From positions 138,509 through 193,323 of the forward strand of contig NZ_QVMP01000007.1 of the NCBI RefSeq assembly GCF_010501095.1: DNA of 54,815 nt, read 5' to 3'. The notes beneath the pieces are model-generated. The model worked only from the letters and a program-made list of their open reading frames with translations, had not been told where the DNA came from and ran no database searches. Of the stretch, positions 36,649-44,240 are shown one piece after another. This stretch comes from Dysgonomonas sp. 520 (GTDB lineage: Bacteria > Bacteroidota > Bacteroidia > Bacteroidales > Dysgonomonadaceae). The position numbers and the translations under genes were made by a program. Every line of letters begins with the position of its first letter. Within the stretch, counting starts at the first letter, position 1.

Positions 36649-37503
36649 CTATAAAATCATTTTTTCTATGGGGAGAATTAATATACCTTCTGCTCCTAAT
36701 GCTTTGAGTTTGGTAATTATTTCCCAGAATCTTTTTTCTTCAATCACCGATTGCACCGAGCACCATCCGTTTGATGCCAATTGTGTTACTGTTGGACTGT
36801 TCATCCCGGGAAGAAGATCTATTATATCCTGCAATTTCGACTCGTGGGCATTCAGCATAATATATTTCTTTTTATATGCTGTCTGAACGGCATCAATTCT
36901 GAAAATAAGATCGTCAAGTATAGCCGATTTTTCTGCTTCAAGATTCTTATTTTTGATAAGTAAGGCTTCCGAACGCATAACTACTTCAACCTCTTTCAGT
37001 CTGTTGCTAACCAACGTGGCTCCGGAACTCACAATATCAAAGATTGCCTCAGACAGTCCAATACTTGGAGAGATTTCCACTGAACCCGTAATCTCGTGTA
37101 TTTCGGCTGTTATATTCTGATCTTTCAAAAATGTTGATAATATGTGAGGGTATGAAGTTGCTATTTTTTTATCATTAAACCAGCTTACGTCTTTATAATC
37201 AATATCTTTAGGAATAGCCAGAGACAAGCGGCATTTGCTAAAACCTAATCGTTTTGCGACTTCCGCATCTTCGTTTTTTTCTACAAATTCATTTTCACCA
37301 ACAATGCCAACATCCGTAACTCCGGTTGCCACCGCTTGCGGGATATCATCATCCCTAAGGAACAAGACTTCCACCGGAAAATCGTTTGCCCTTACCAATA
37401 ATGTTCTTTTTGTGTTATTCAGTTTTATACCTGTTTCTTTGAGTAATTCCATTGTTTCCTCAAACAGGCGTCCTTTCGATTGTACAGCTATTCTTAAAGT
37501 CAT
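36649..37503 (-). CDS. hisG: ATP phosphoribosyltransferase (long form)
   Basis: The first and feedback-regulated step of histidine synthesis: PRPP plus ATP. The 284 aa correspond to the long HisG with a C-terminal ACT-like histidine-binding domain from about residue 210. Visible are LRIAVQSKGRLFEET at the N terminus, GVTDVGIVGENEF at 61-73, and the PRPP-binding SGATLVSNRL around 160. No hisD, hisC or other his genes are adjacent in this window, so it is separated here from the usual his operon. Its -7 element lies in a terminator hairpin. Confidence 0.96.
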   Translation of the reverse strand: MTLRIAVQSKGRLFEETMELLKETGIKLNNTKRTLLVRANDFPVEVLFLRDDDIPQAVATGVTDVGIVGENEFVEKNEDAEVAKRLGFSKCRLSLAIPKDIDYKDVSWFNDKKIATSYPHILSTFLKDQNITAEIHEITGSVEISPSIGLSEAIFDIVSSGATLVSNRLKEVEVVMRSEALLIKNKNLEAEKSAILDDLIFRIDAVQTAYKKKYIMLNAHESKLQDIIDLLPGMNSPTVTQLASNGWCSVQSVIEEKRFWEIITKLKALGAEGILILPIEKMIL

Positions 37504-37526
37504 AGAAGTAGATTGTTATGATGAAA

Positions 37527-37570
37527 TAAAAGATTGCCCACAAATGTAATACTTTATGGGCAATCTTTTA
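37527..37570 (-). terminator. Terminator hairpin carrying the hisG promoter in its loop
   Basis: TAAAAGATTGCCCA pairs perfectly over 14 bp with TGGGCAATCTTTTA around a 16-nt loop, followed by a T-rich stretch on the minus strand. It ends the small Spy-like gene's transcript. The loop holds TACATTTG (minus strand). Confidence 0.8.
37541..37548 (-). promoter_or_regulatory. hisG -7 element inside the hairpin loop
   Basis: TACATTTG on the minus strand, 37 bp before the hisG ATG. A TTTG lies 23 bp further upstream, slightly beyond the ideal spacing. Confidence 0.5.
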
Positions 37571-37644
37571 TCAAATTATTCAAAATATAGTCAATTATTT
37601 ACACTCAAAACAATCAAAGAGATGTAAACAGGCTAAATTTTATA

Positions 37645-38085
37645 TCATTTATTCGATTGATTTACGATTTTTTTCACAAATTGCTTTTCAGCCATTTGAT
37701 ATTTGTGTATTTTTTCGGCCGACAATATTGTTTTCATCTTTTTGTAATATTCTTTATCCAATTCGGCTTCTTTTATTTTGCAATCGACCTGCAACTCATT
37801 ATACATTTCATAATCAACGTTTGTGGCATTAGCACCTTTTTGTCTCAGCTCTCTGTTTTTTCTTCTAGCCTCCCTGTTTATTTCAAATTTTTTGGTCAGC
37901 AACTCATCACACAATGGTATAAAGGCTTTCGATTCCTGATCTGTCAAACCAATTTCCTTTACAAGGAAATCAATCCTTTCCTTTTTAAATTTCTCGACGT
38001 CAAATTTTCCACGCCTTTGTTGTTGCTGTGCATTTACCCCGAAAAACACGGTCAAGGTTAGTATTATTATTGCTATTCTTTTCAT
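37645..38085 (-). CDS. Periplasmic Spy/CpxP-like helical protein
   Basis: 146 aa from the ATG used; an earlier in-frame TTG adds two residues. A signal peptide (MKRIAIIILTLTVFFGVNAQ) and then a highly charged all-helical body (KFKKERIDFLVKEIGL, REARRKNRELRQKG, MKTILSAEKIHKYQMAEKQF) resemble Spy/CpxP and Zn-resistance-associated proteins that sense or buffer envelope stress. It is the last gene of the sigma/anti-sigma operon, starting 24 bp after the previous stop, so it is probably a regulated output or modulator of that system. Confidence 0.75.
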   Translation of the reverse strand: MKRIAIIILTLTVFFGVNAQQQQRRGKFDVEKFKKERIDFLVKEIGLTDQESKAFIPLCDELLTKKFEINREARRKNRELRQKGANATNVDYEMYNELQVDCKIKEAELDKEYYKKMKTILSAEKIHKYQMAEKQFVKKIVNQSNK

Positions 38086-38109
38086 ACTCAAAATGTTCTT
38101 ATCGTTTAC

Positions 38110-38481
38110 TTATTCTGCAAAAGTTTCGTAATATGATGTGTTTCTCGCTTCATCTTGCAAGAAAAGATAAAAATCGTCAGCTTCGCTTGCCGATGATGTT
38201 GTAGCCATCATGGTTTCGTTTGCCGAAGATTCCGATTCTGCAAAACCTTTATCTTTTTGGATTGTCTTATTGTTGAAAAATCCAACAGTGACGAGGACCC
38301 CGACAAAAGCCGCTGCAACAGCCGATATTGGTAATATTTTTTTCCAAAGAGGTGTCACATTCCTTTTTTCTGTATTATTTTCATCCGGCAACCGTGACAT
38401 TATTTCCGCATTGAATTTTTCGAAATAATTTTCGGGCACATTAAACGGATTTTTTTTATTCATTTCATCTAAACCAGACAT
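38110..38481 (-). CDS. Single-pass membrane protein, putative anti-sigma factor
   Basis: 123 aa. The short cytosolic N terminus (NPFNVPENYFEKFNAEIMSRL) is a pattern common in Bacteroidetes proteins downstream of ECF sigma factors; one TM helix (about 50-68) is followed by a ~50-residue periplasmic tail rich in Ser/Glu. The position directly after the sigma gene supports an anti-sigma role, but it lacks a recognisable ZAS zinc motif. Inference rests on context. Confidence 0.6.
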   Translation of the reverse strand: MSGLDEMNKKNPFNVPENYFEKFNAEIMSRLPDENNTEKRNVTPLWKKILPISAVAAAFVGVLVTVGFFNNKTIQKDKGFAESESSANETMMATTSSASEADDFYLFLQDEARNTSYYETFAE

Positions 38482-38559
38482 AATGGAGATATTTTAAAGA
38501 ATGTTCTTTTTCTAGTTACTATTAACACTACTATTGAGACTCAATATTTGATAAAAGGT

Positions 38560-39108
38560 TTAATTTGATGTAGATAAAAAATCTTCAATTTTTTTCACTG
38601 CATGATGATACGATGCTTTGAGGGCTCCAACTGATGTGTCGAGAATCTCAGACATTTCTTCATATTTCATTTCATCAAAATATTTCATATTGAATACTAT
38701 CCGTTGTTTTTCGGGTAGTGTCAGCACTGCTTGTTGTAGTTTTTTCTGAGCTTCGTCTCCGTCAAAATAAACATCGCTTTCCAATTTGTTTTGCATAAAC
38801 GAATCGTCATCAATAGGGATGTTTTGATGTTGTCGTTGCTTATTCAGGAACGAAATTGCCTCATTTATAGCTATTTTATAGAACCATGTCTGCAATTTCG
38901 ATTCGCCTCTGAAGTTTTCGAGGTTAGTCCAAACTTTTATAAATGTATTTTGCAAAACATCATTGGCGTCGTCATGGTTCATGACGATTTTTCTTATTTG
39001 CCAATATAGTTTTTCGCTATATTCTTGCACAAGTTTTTCAAAAGCACTTCTTCTTGTTGCTTTATTTTGCAAATTGGCGATCAATATTTTTTCGTCAAAT
39101 CCAGACAT
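38560..39108 (-). CDS. ECF-type RNA polymerase sigma factor
   Basis: 182 aa with sigma region 2 (FEKLVQEYSEKLYWQIRKI, then NDVLQNTFIKVWTNLENF and LQTWFYKIAINEAI at about 20-90) and region 4 (LPEKQRIVFNMKYFDEMKYEEMSEIL, then GALKASYHHAVKKI at about 130-175). The regions lie at normal spacing without extra domains. It is followed by a putative anti-sigma and a Spy-like protein, so it likely controls an envelope stress response. No autoregulated promoter was recognised. Confidence 0.92.
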   Translation of the reverse strand: MSGFDEKILIANLQNKATRRSAFEKLVQEYSEKLYWQIRKIVMNHDDANDVLQNTFIKVWTNLENFRGESKLQTWFYKIAINEAISFLNKQRQHQNIPIDDDSFMQNKLESDVYFDGDEAQKKLQQAVLTLPEKQRIVFNMKYFDEMKYEEMSEILDTSVGALKASYHHAVKKIEDFLSTSN

Positions 39109-39143
39109 TAAGGTTATTTGTTTTCTATATTTATTTTACCTGT

Positions 39144-40205
39144 CTAATCTTCGTCTACGGCTTCCGTGTTGTCGTCCAGATCAGAGTCGTCACCAAAATC
39201 GGCTTCTTCATCTTCAGCGCCCTGACCATCTTCAAACCAGGCGATGAAATTGTCAACCTTTTTATGATTATTATTCCACCAGGTCAACGATTGGGGGGAG
39301 TGACATGCACTGATATACCGGCAATAGGTTTCGAAGTAACCGGAGTTTAAAATTTCGGAGTAGATGGGCACAAAAAAGTCCCAGATAGGGCCCGATTGAG
39401 TATCATTCTGTATTTGCCCCAATGTGAAGAATATACTTTTAGATACTTGTTCAAAAAAGCGATATTTAGATTCCGGATCATCATCAACAGGTTTAATGCG
39501 CTGAATATAAGCATATAATTTTTGGCGATCAATGCCTTCTTCCATTTCCAGACCGGGAGAATTTTCGTCTATTGTCTGATTAATCAGATCATACATTTCC
39601 CCGAAAGCATCTTTCGAGCGTTCTGTATTTGGTTCAAGCAGAAGGAAAAAGTGAAATGACAAAAAGCTTTCAACCCATTTATTCGTATCATTTAAGGAGT
39701 ATGCGTACAGCAAAAATGTATCGGGATGAGTGGGGTCTATCTCTATTGCTTTCCTTAGGTTATTTATAGCGAGTTCATAATTTCCTTGTTTAAAATAGCT
39801 ATATCCTAAATTGTAATGCAACAGATATTCATCTTTATACTTCGAAATAGCTTCATTCAACAACTTAATGGCCTGGTCTTCTTGCCCTAATTCGGACAAC
39901 GCCGTACTTTTAACGCAATATGCGTCAATAATTAGGAGTTGATAATTGGCGTTGATAACCTTTGTACTGTATTTGAGGGCATTGTCATAATCTTTCAAAT
40001 ATAAATAAGACAAGGACATTTCGTATATTGCCGACATTGATGTAGAATTGAGTTTCAATGCCTCTTCATAATACCTGATAGCTTCCTTATATTTTCCCCG
40101 TTCATGCATACCAACCCCTTTACGAATCAGTTTGTCTGAAGATGCCTGAGAAAAGGAATTTAAAGAAAGACAGAGTAATAGGGCTATTATATAATATTTT
40201 TTCAT
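39144..40205 (-). CDS. Exported TPR protein with acidic tail
   Basis: 353 aa with a signal peptide (MKKYYIIALLLCLSLNSFSQ) and at least four TPRs in residues 25-190 (GKYKEAIRYYEEALKLNS, KDYDNALKYSTKVINA, GNYELAINNLRKAIEIDPTHP). The C-terminal ~30 residues are extremely acidic (Glu/Asp about half). It is the first gene of the operon leading to the sigma factor, 35 bp before it. It could be a periplasmic sensor scaffold, which is inference. Confidence 0.78.
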   Translation of the reverse strand: MKKYYIIALLLCLSLNSFSQASSDKLIRKGVGMHERGKYKEAIRYYEEALKLNSTSMSAIYEMSLSYLYLKDYDNALKYSTKVINANYQLLIIDAYCVKSTALSELGQEDQAIKLLNEAISKYKDEYLLHYNLGYSYFKQGNYELAINNLRKAIEIDPTHPDTFLLYAYSLNDTNKWVESFLSFHFFLLLEPNTERSKDAFGEMYDLINQTIDENSPGLEMEEGIDRQKLYAYIQRIKPVDDDPESKYRFFEQVSKSIFFTLGQIQNDTQSGPIWDFFVPIYSEILNSGYFETYCRYISACHSPQSLTWWNNNHKKVDNFIAWFEDGQGAEDEEADFGDDSDLDDNTEAVDED

Positions 40206-40229
40206 TTTATGTTCGTATAATTTCGTCTA

Positions 40230-40237
40230 CAAAAATA
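40230..40237 (-). promoter_or_regulatory. -7 element of the TPR-sigma operon
   Basis: TATTTTTG on the minus strand, 24 bp before the TPR gene ATG. Confidence 0.45.
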
Positions 40238-40353
40238 ACAAATTCTATCAAATTGCTTGAATTTACGGCGTTTCGTTTCATTTTTTTATAAATAACTCTT
40301 TATTTATTCTCAAAATCGGATTCCTGTCTTTATTTTTTATAAATTTTATTCTA

Positions 40354-40361
40354 TAACTTTG
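40354..40361 (+). promoter_or_regulatory. serS -7 element
   Basis: TAACTTTG, 51 bp before the serS ATG, in the divergent gap with the TPR gene. Confidence 0.5.
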
Positions 40362-40412
40362 TATTTCGTTTAAATTTGTACAATCAAAATACCTAAAATA
40401 ATTTAGAAAGAA

Positions 40413-41684
40413 ATGCTGACACTAAAAGCCATTAACGACAACCCCGAAGAGATAATCAAAAAATTGTCAAAAAAACATTTTGATGCTAAAGAGATTATCT
40501 ACAATATTATTGAGACTGATAAAGATAGAAAAGGTTTACAAACCAAGTTGGAAAAAGGCTTATCGGAAATAAACAGTATATCGAAATCCATAGGTATTTT
40601 AATGAAAGACGGCAAAAAGGACGAGGCTCAGCAAGCCAGAGAACAGGTTGCCGAAATTAAAGAAAAGAATAAAACCCTTGAGGATCAACTGAAAAAAGCA
40701 GAAAACCAACTGCAAGAAATGTTGGTTCAGATACCTAACGCCCCATCGGATGAAGTTCCGGAGGGTAGAACGGCAAACGATAATGTAGTGGAACGCACTG
40801 GCGGAAATATTCCTCAATTAGAAGACGGTGCCCTACCCCACTGGGATTTGGCGAAAAAATACGATTTGATAGATTTTGAACTGGGTGTAAAAATTGCAGG
40901 AGCAGGTTTTCCCGTATATAAAGGTAAGGGGGCACGCTTGCAACGCTCGCTTATCAACTTTTTCTTAGATAAAGCTCGTGATGCGGGATATCTTGAAATA
41001 CAACCTCCGTATGTGGTTAATTCTGATTCCGGTTATGGAACAGGAAATTTACCCGACAAAGAAGGACAAATGTATCATGCCACAATAGATGACTTGTACC
41101 TTATTCCAACCGCCGAAATTCCCGTGACAAATATATACAGGGATGTGATTCTGGACGAAAAGGATTTACCTTTAAAAAACACAGCATATTCGGCATGTTT
41201 CCGCCGGGAAGCCGGTTCTTACGGTAAAGATGTAAGAGGCTTGAACAGGCTGCACCAATTTGACAAGGTTGAGATTGTGCGTATAGATACTCCCGAACAT
41301 TCTTACGAATCTCTGAAAGAAATGGTCGACTATGTGCAATCGCTTGTTGAAGAGTTGGAATTGCCTTGGCGTATTCTTCGTTTGTGCGGAGGAGATATGA
41401 GTTTTACATCTGCCCTGACATTCGATTTCGAAGTGTATTCGGCAGCACAGGAACGTTGGCTTGAGGTTAGCTCCGTTTCCAACTTCGAGAGTTTTCAGGC
41501 AAATCGTCTCAAATGCAGATATAGAGGTGAGGACAAAAAAACTCAGCTTGTGCATACGCTTAACGGTAGTGCTTTAGCATTGCCACGAATTGTAGCTGCA
41601 CTTCTCGAAAACAATCAAACTCCAGAGGGTATCCGCATACCTAACGCCTTGATTCCATATACAGGCTTTGATATAATAAATTAA
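40413..41684 (+). CDS. serS: Seryl-tRNA synthetase
   Basis: Charges tRNA-Ser (and tRNA-Sec where present). The 423 aa comprise the N-terminal helical tRNA-binding arm (coiled coil ~35-105) and the class II core. Motif 1 region GAGFPVYKGKGARLQRSLINF starts at 163; motif 2 is FRREAGSYGKDVRGLNRLHQF; motif 3 is LNGSALALPRIVAALLENNQ. Standard length and order. A small lipoprotein gene follows 8 bp downstream. Confidence 0.97.
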   Translation: MLTLKAINDNPEEIIKKLSKKHFDAKEIIYNIIETDKDRKGLQTKLEKGLSEINSISKSIGILMKDGKKDEAQQAREQVAEIKEKNKTLEDQLKKAENQLQEMLVQIPNAPSDEVPEGRTANDNVVERTGGNIPQLEDGALPHWDLAKKYDLIDFELGVKIAGAGFPVYKGKGARLQRSLINFFLDKARDAGYLEIQPPYVVNSDSGYGTGNLPDKEGQMYHATIDDLYLIPTAEIPVTNIYRDVILDEKDLPLKNTAYSACFRREAGSYGKDVRGLNRLHQFDKVEIVRIDTPEHSYESLKEMVDYVQSLVEELELPWRILRLCGGDMSFTSALTFDFEVYSAAQERWLEVSSVSNFESFQANRLKCRYRGEDKKTQLVHTLNGSALALPRIVAALLENNQTPEGIRIPNALIPYTGFDIIN

Positions 41685-41692
41685 AAAAAAGT

Positions 41693-42082
41693 ATGAAAAA
41701 TACTCCATATATATACTTGCTGATCTTGGCTTTCTGTTCATGTTTTTTCGTTTCTTGTGAAGATTACGAATACACCGAAATAGAAAAACAATGGCAATTG
41801 CGGGAAAAGAAAATCAACGATCAGACAATTCCTGTCGATACTGTTTTTTATAGTTTCAGGAAAGGGGTATTCAGGCATTTACTATTGACTTCCGAAACTA
41901 CCTCGGTCGAAAGTTTCGGGGTATATAACAAAGATGGAAATTCGCTTCAAATAGAGCTTAAAACCCGTGAAGTATATGTAGATTGGGATGAAAACACAAG
42001 GTCATTTCAAATCGAGAAACTGAATGGCTCCGATTTAATCATGGAGTATAACGACACGACATACATTTTTCGAAAATATTGA
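41693..42082 (+). CDS. Small lipoprotein (lipocalin-like, possible DUF4847)
   Basis: 129 aa with a lipoprotein signal ending FVSC (Cys21). The remainder (EKQWQLREKKINDQTIPVDTVFYSF, TFEIEKLNGSDLIMEYNDTTY-like end) has the short antiparallel-strand pattern of Bacteroidales lipocalin-like lipoproteins; a domain-family label is tentative. Probably co-transcribed with serS, followed by a palindromic repeat. Confidence 0.7.
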   Translation: MKNTPYIYLLILAFCSCFFVSCEDYEYTEIEKQWQLREKKINDQTIPVDTVFYSFRKGVFRHLLLTSETTSVESFGVYNKDGNSLQIELKTREVYVDWDENTRSFQIEKLNGSDLIMEYNDTTYIFRKY

Positions 42083-42093
42083 TATCAGTATAG

Positions 42094-42148
42094 TTGTAGG
42101 GGCGTAAAATCTTACGCCCGAATATCAGGGCGAATGTTTTTCGCCCCT
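42094..42148. repeat. 55-bp GTAGGGGCG palindromic interspersed repeat
   Basis: The outer arms GTAGGGGCG / CGCCCCTAC enclose inner TTACGCCC and GGGCGAA segments, which can also pair. This is a form of the GTAGGGGCGn short palindromes found dispersed in many bacterial genomes. It lies in the 261-bp gap before the SPOR gene; nothing else but the promoter was seen in that gap. Confidence 0.75.
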
Positions 42149-42286
42149 ACGATGCTTATTATCAGAATTTAAATCAACTATTTTCAACTACCGATTCGTT
42201 TCAATTTATATTGAATAGTTAACATTGTAGACAAAACAATTAGAACTGAAACGATGTTATATTATAAAAATAATAGAATATTTTAA

Positions 42287-42294
42287 TATCTTTG
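42287..42294 (+). promoter_or_regulatory. -7 element of the SPOR lipoprotein gene
   Basis: TATCTTTG, 49 bp before the ATG. Confidence 0.5.
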
Positions 42295-42343
42295 CAAGAG
42301 TTAAATTAACATGTAATGTCGATTACTTATAATAAATAAAACT

Positions 42344-42862
42344 ATGAATAAATTATTAGCGATTGGATTATCACTATCAATGGTCGTATTATTCTCGGCT
42401 TGTAAGCCTAAACAAAGCGCTTATAAATCGGTCTACGAAGCTGCGAAAGAAAGAGAACTGGAAGAAGAGAAAGCTGCGGAACCTGTAACCAAGAATGCAT
42501 ATCCCGCATATACTCCAACAGAAGACGCAACATCAACCAGAGTTGAAAAAGTGAAACCTGTGTCGGATGCAGATGCTTCGGGTCTAAAAAAATATAGCGT
42601 TGTTATTGCTTCATTAAGCGTGAAACCTAATGCAGACATATTGAAATCGAAAATAGAAAAAGATGGTTACAACGTTATATTGGCTCAAAACGAATCGGGT
42701 TTGTATCGTGTGATAATCGCAAGTTACGACAACAAGTCGCAAGCGGTGGCTATGCGTAACGAAGTTAGAGAGGAATACTCTTCAAAAGGAGATGTAAGTT
42801 ACCTGAAAAGAGTGTACAACATACCTTTCGACGATTTATGGATTCTTGAAAGACAATATTAA
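42344..42862 (+). CDS. SPOR-domain lipoprotein
   Basis: 172 aa with a lipoprotein signal ending FSAC (Cys20), a low-complexity linker rich in Glu, Pro, Thr and Lys (residues 30-78), and a C-terminal SPOR domain (~82-160; YSVVIASLSVKPNADILKSK and GLYRVIIASYDNKSQAVAM). SPOR domains bind denuded glycan strands of septal peptidoglycan, so a cell-division or wall-remodelling role is likely. Monocistronic, with its own promoter and terminator. Confidence 0.88.
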   Translation: MNKLLAIGLSLSMVVLFSACKPKQSAYKSVYEAAKERELEEEKAAEPVTKNAYPAYTPTEDATSTRVEKVKPVSDADASGLKKYSVVIASLSVKPNADILKSKIEKDGYNVILAQNESGLYRVIIASYDNKSQAVAMRNEVREEYSSKGDVSYLKRVYNIPFDDLWILERQY

Positions 42863-42894
42863 ACGAAGCTATAAAATAGTACAAGCAAGCTAAA

Positions 42895-42934
42895 AAAATA
42901 TGGCTATTTCAAAAAAGAGGAATAGCCATATTTT
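42895..42934 (+). terminator. Intrinsic terminator after the SPOR gene
   Basis: A 14-bp perfect stem (AAAATATGGCTATT with AATAGCCATATTTT) and a 12-nt loop, only 7 bp before the next ATG. Confidence 0.85.
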
Positions 42935-42940
42935 CTGTTT

Positions 42941-43705
42941 ATGAATATGAAGATTACATTTTTAGGAACAGGAACATCGACGGGCGTACCCGAAATAGGT
43001 TGCACTTGCGATGTATGCAAATCGTCGGATGTAAAAGACAAAAGGTTGCGGGCATCGGTGTTGATCAATATGGATGGCAAAAACATATTGATAGATTGCG
43101 GACCCGATTTTCGTCAGCAGATGTTGCAACAACATTTCGATAAATTGCACGGGGTTCTTCTCACGCATGAGCATTACGATCATGTGGGAGGAATTGACGA
43201 TTTGCGCCCTTTTTGCAAATTCGGAGACATTGATATATATACCGAACCTTATGTAGCTGATGCGTTGAAAAATCGGATACCCTACTGTTTCGAGGATAAT
43301 AAATATCCGGGGATTCCCAATATATCCATAACCGAAATAGGTATGGATAAGTTTTCAATCGAAAATATTTCTATAACCCCCATCAGGTTGATGCATCATT
43401 TACTGCCTATAACCGGATTCAGGATAAATAACTTCGCATATCTGACAGACTTGAAAACTATACCGGAAAGCGAGTTTATTAAACTGCAAAACCTTGATGC
43501 TCTTGTCATTAATGCTTTACGTATAAAAGAGCACATTTCGCATCAAACATTAGAGCAAGCCCTTGTTAACATTCAAAAAATAGCACCTAAAAAAGCATAT
43601 CTTACACATATATCGCATCATCTGGGATTGCACGAAGCAGTACAAAGCAAACTTCCGGCAAATGTTTTTCTTGCTTATGATAGCCTGATTATAGAATCGG
43701 AATAA
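42941..43705 (+). CDS. MBL-fold metal-dependent hydrolase (PhnP-like)
   Basis: A 254-aa cytosolic protein with GTGTSTGVPEIGCTCDVC (a Cys-rich N-terminal motif, Cys21/23/26, typical of the PhnP group) and the metal motif LTHEHYDHVGG with His76, His78, Asp80 and His81. PhnP is a cyclic-phosphate phosphodiesterase; without phn genes nearby the substrate here is open. The start could be Met1 or Met3. The coding region begins just after a hairpin, so its promoter may overlap that hairpin. Confidence 0.88.
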   Translation: MNMKITFLGTGTSTGVPEIGCTCDVCKSSDVKDKRLRASVLINMDGKNILIDCGPDFRQQMLQQHFDKLHGVLLTHEHYDHVGGIDDLRPFCKFGDIDIYTEPYVADALKNRIPYCFEDNKYPGIPNISITEIGMDKFSIENISITPIRLMHHLLPITGFRINNFAYLTDLKTIPESEFIKLQNLDALVINALRIKEHISHQTLEQALVNIQKIAPKKAYLTHISHHLGLHEAVQSKLPANVFLAYDSLIIESE

Positions 43706-43757
43706 AAAATATGCAGATTCTTTGCAAGCAGATACACGATAACAAATAGATTTTAAG

Positions 43758-43765
43758 TAAATTTG
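43758..43765 (+). promoter_or_regulatory. -7 element of the dCMP deaminase-ctpA operon
   Basis: TAAATTTG, 20 bp before the ATG. Confidence 0.5.
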
Positions 43766-43785
43766 CACGGGTTAATCCGAAAAAA

Positions 43786-44217
43786 ATGGAAAAGAACAAG
43801 CAACAGCTATTAGACATCCGATATTTAAAGATGGCTACTATTTGGGCCGAAAACTCGTATTGTACAAGAAGGCAGGTAGGAGCGATAATAGTTAAAGATA
43901 AAATGATAATATCCGACGGGTATAACGGAACACCGGTCGGTTTCGAAAATATCTGTGAAGATGAAAGTGGTATCACCAAACCATACGTCTTGCATGCCGA
44001 AGCCAATGCTATAACCAAGGTGGCCTGTTCTCACAACAGTAGCGAAGGTGCAACTATGTATGTAACGGCATCACCCTGCATAGAATGTGCGAAACTGATT
44101 ATACAAGCCGGAATAAAACGGGTTGTATTTAAAGATCAATATACCAAAACCGACGGATGTGTGTTGTTGGAAAGGGCTCATATAGAATTAGTTCATATAC
44201 CTGAATTGGAAAAATAA
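43786..44217 (+). CDS. dCMP deaminase (deoxycytidylate deaminase family)
   Basis: 143 aa. The zinc/catalytic motifs HAEANAI (His70, Glu72) and PCIECAK (Cys98, Cys101) define the CDA superfamily; the N-terminal LKMATIWAENSYCTRRQVGAI segment is that of dCMP deaminases, which make dUMP for thymidylate synthesis. ComEB in Bacillus is related. First gene of a likely three-gene operon with ctpA (23-bp gap) and the folate gene, which would make a loose nucleotide/folate grouping. Confidence 0.9.
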   Translation: MEKNKQQLLDIRYLKMATIWAENSYCTRRQVGAIIVKDKMIISDGYNGTPVGFENICEDESGITKPYVLHAEANAITKVACSHNSSEGATMYVTASPCIECAKLIIQAGIKRVVFKDQYTKTDGCVLLERAHIELVHIPELEK

Positions 44218-44240
44218 AATATTTATTTAGACAAATATAG

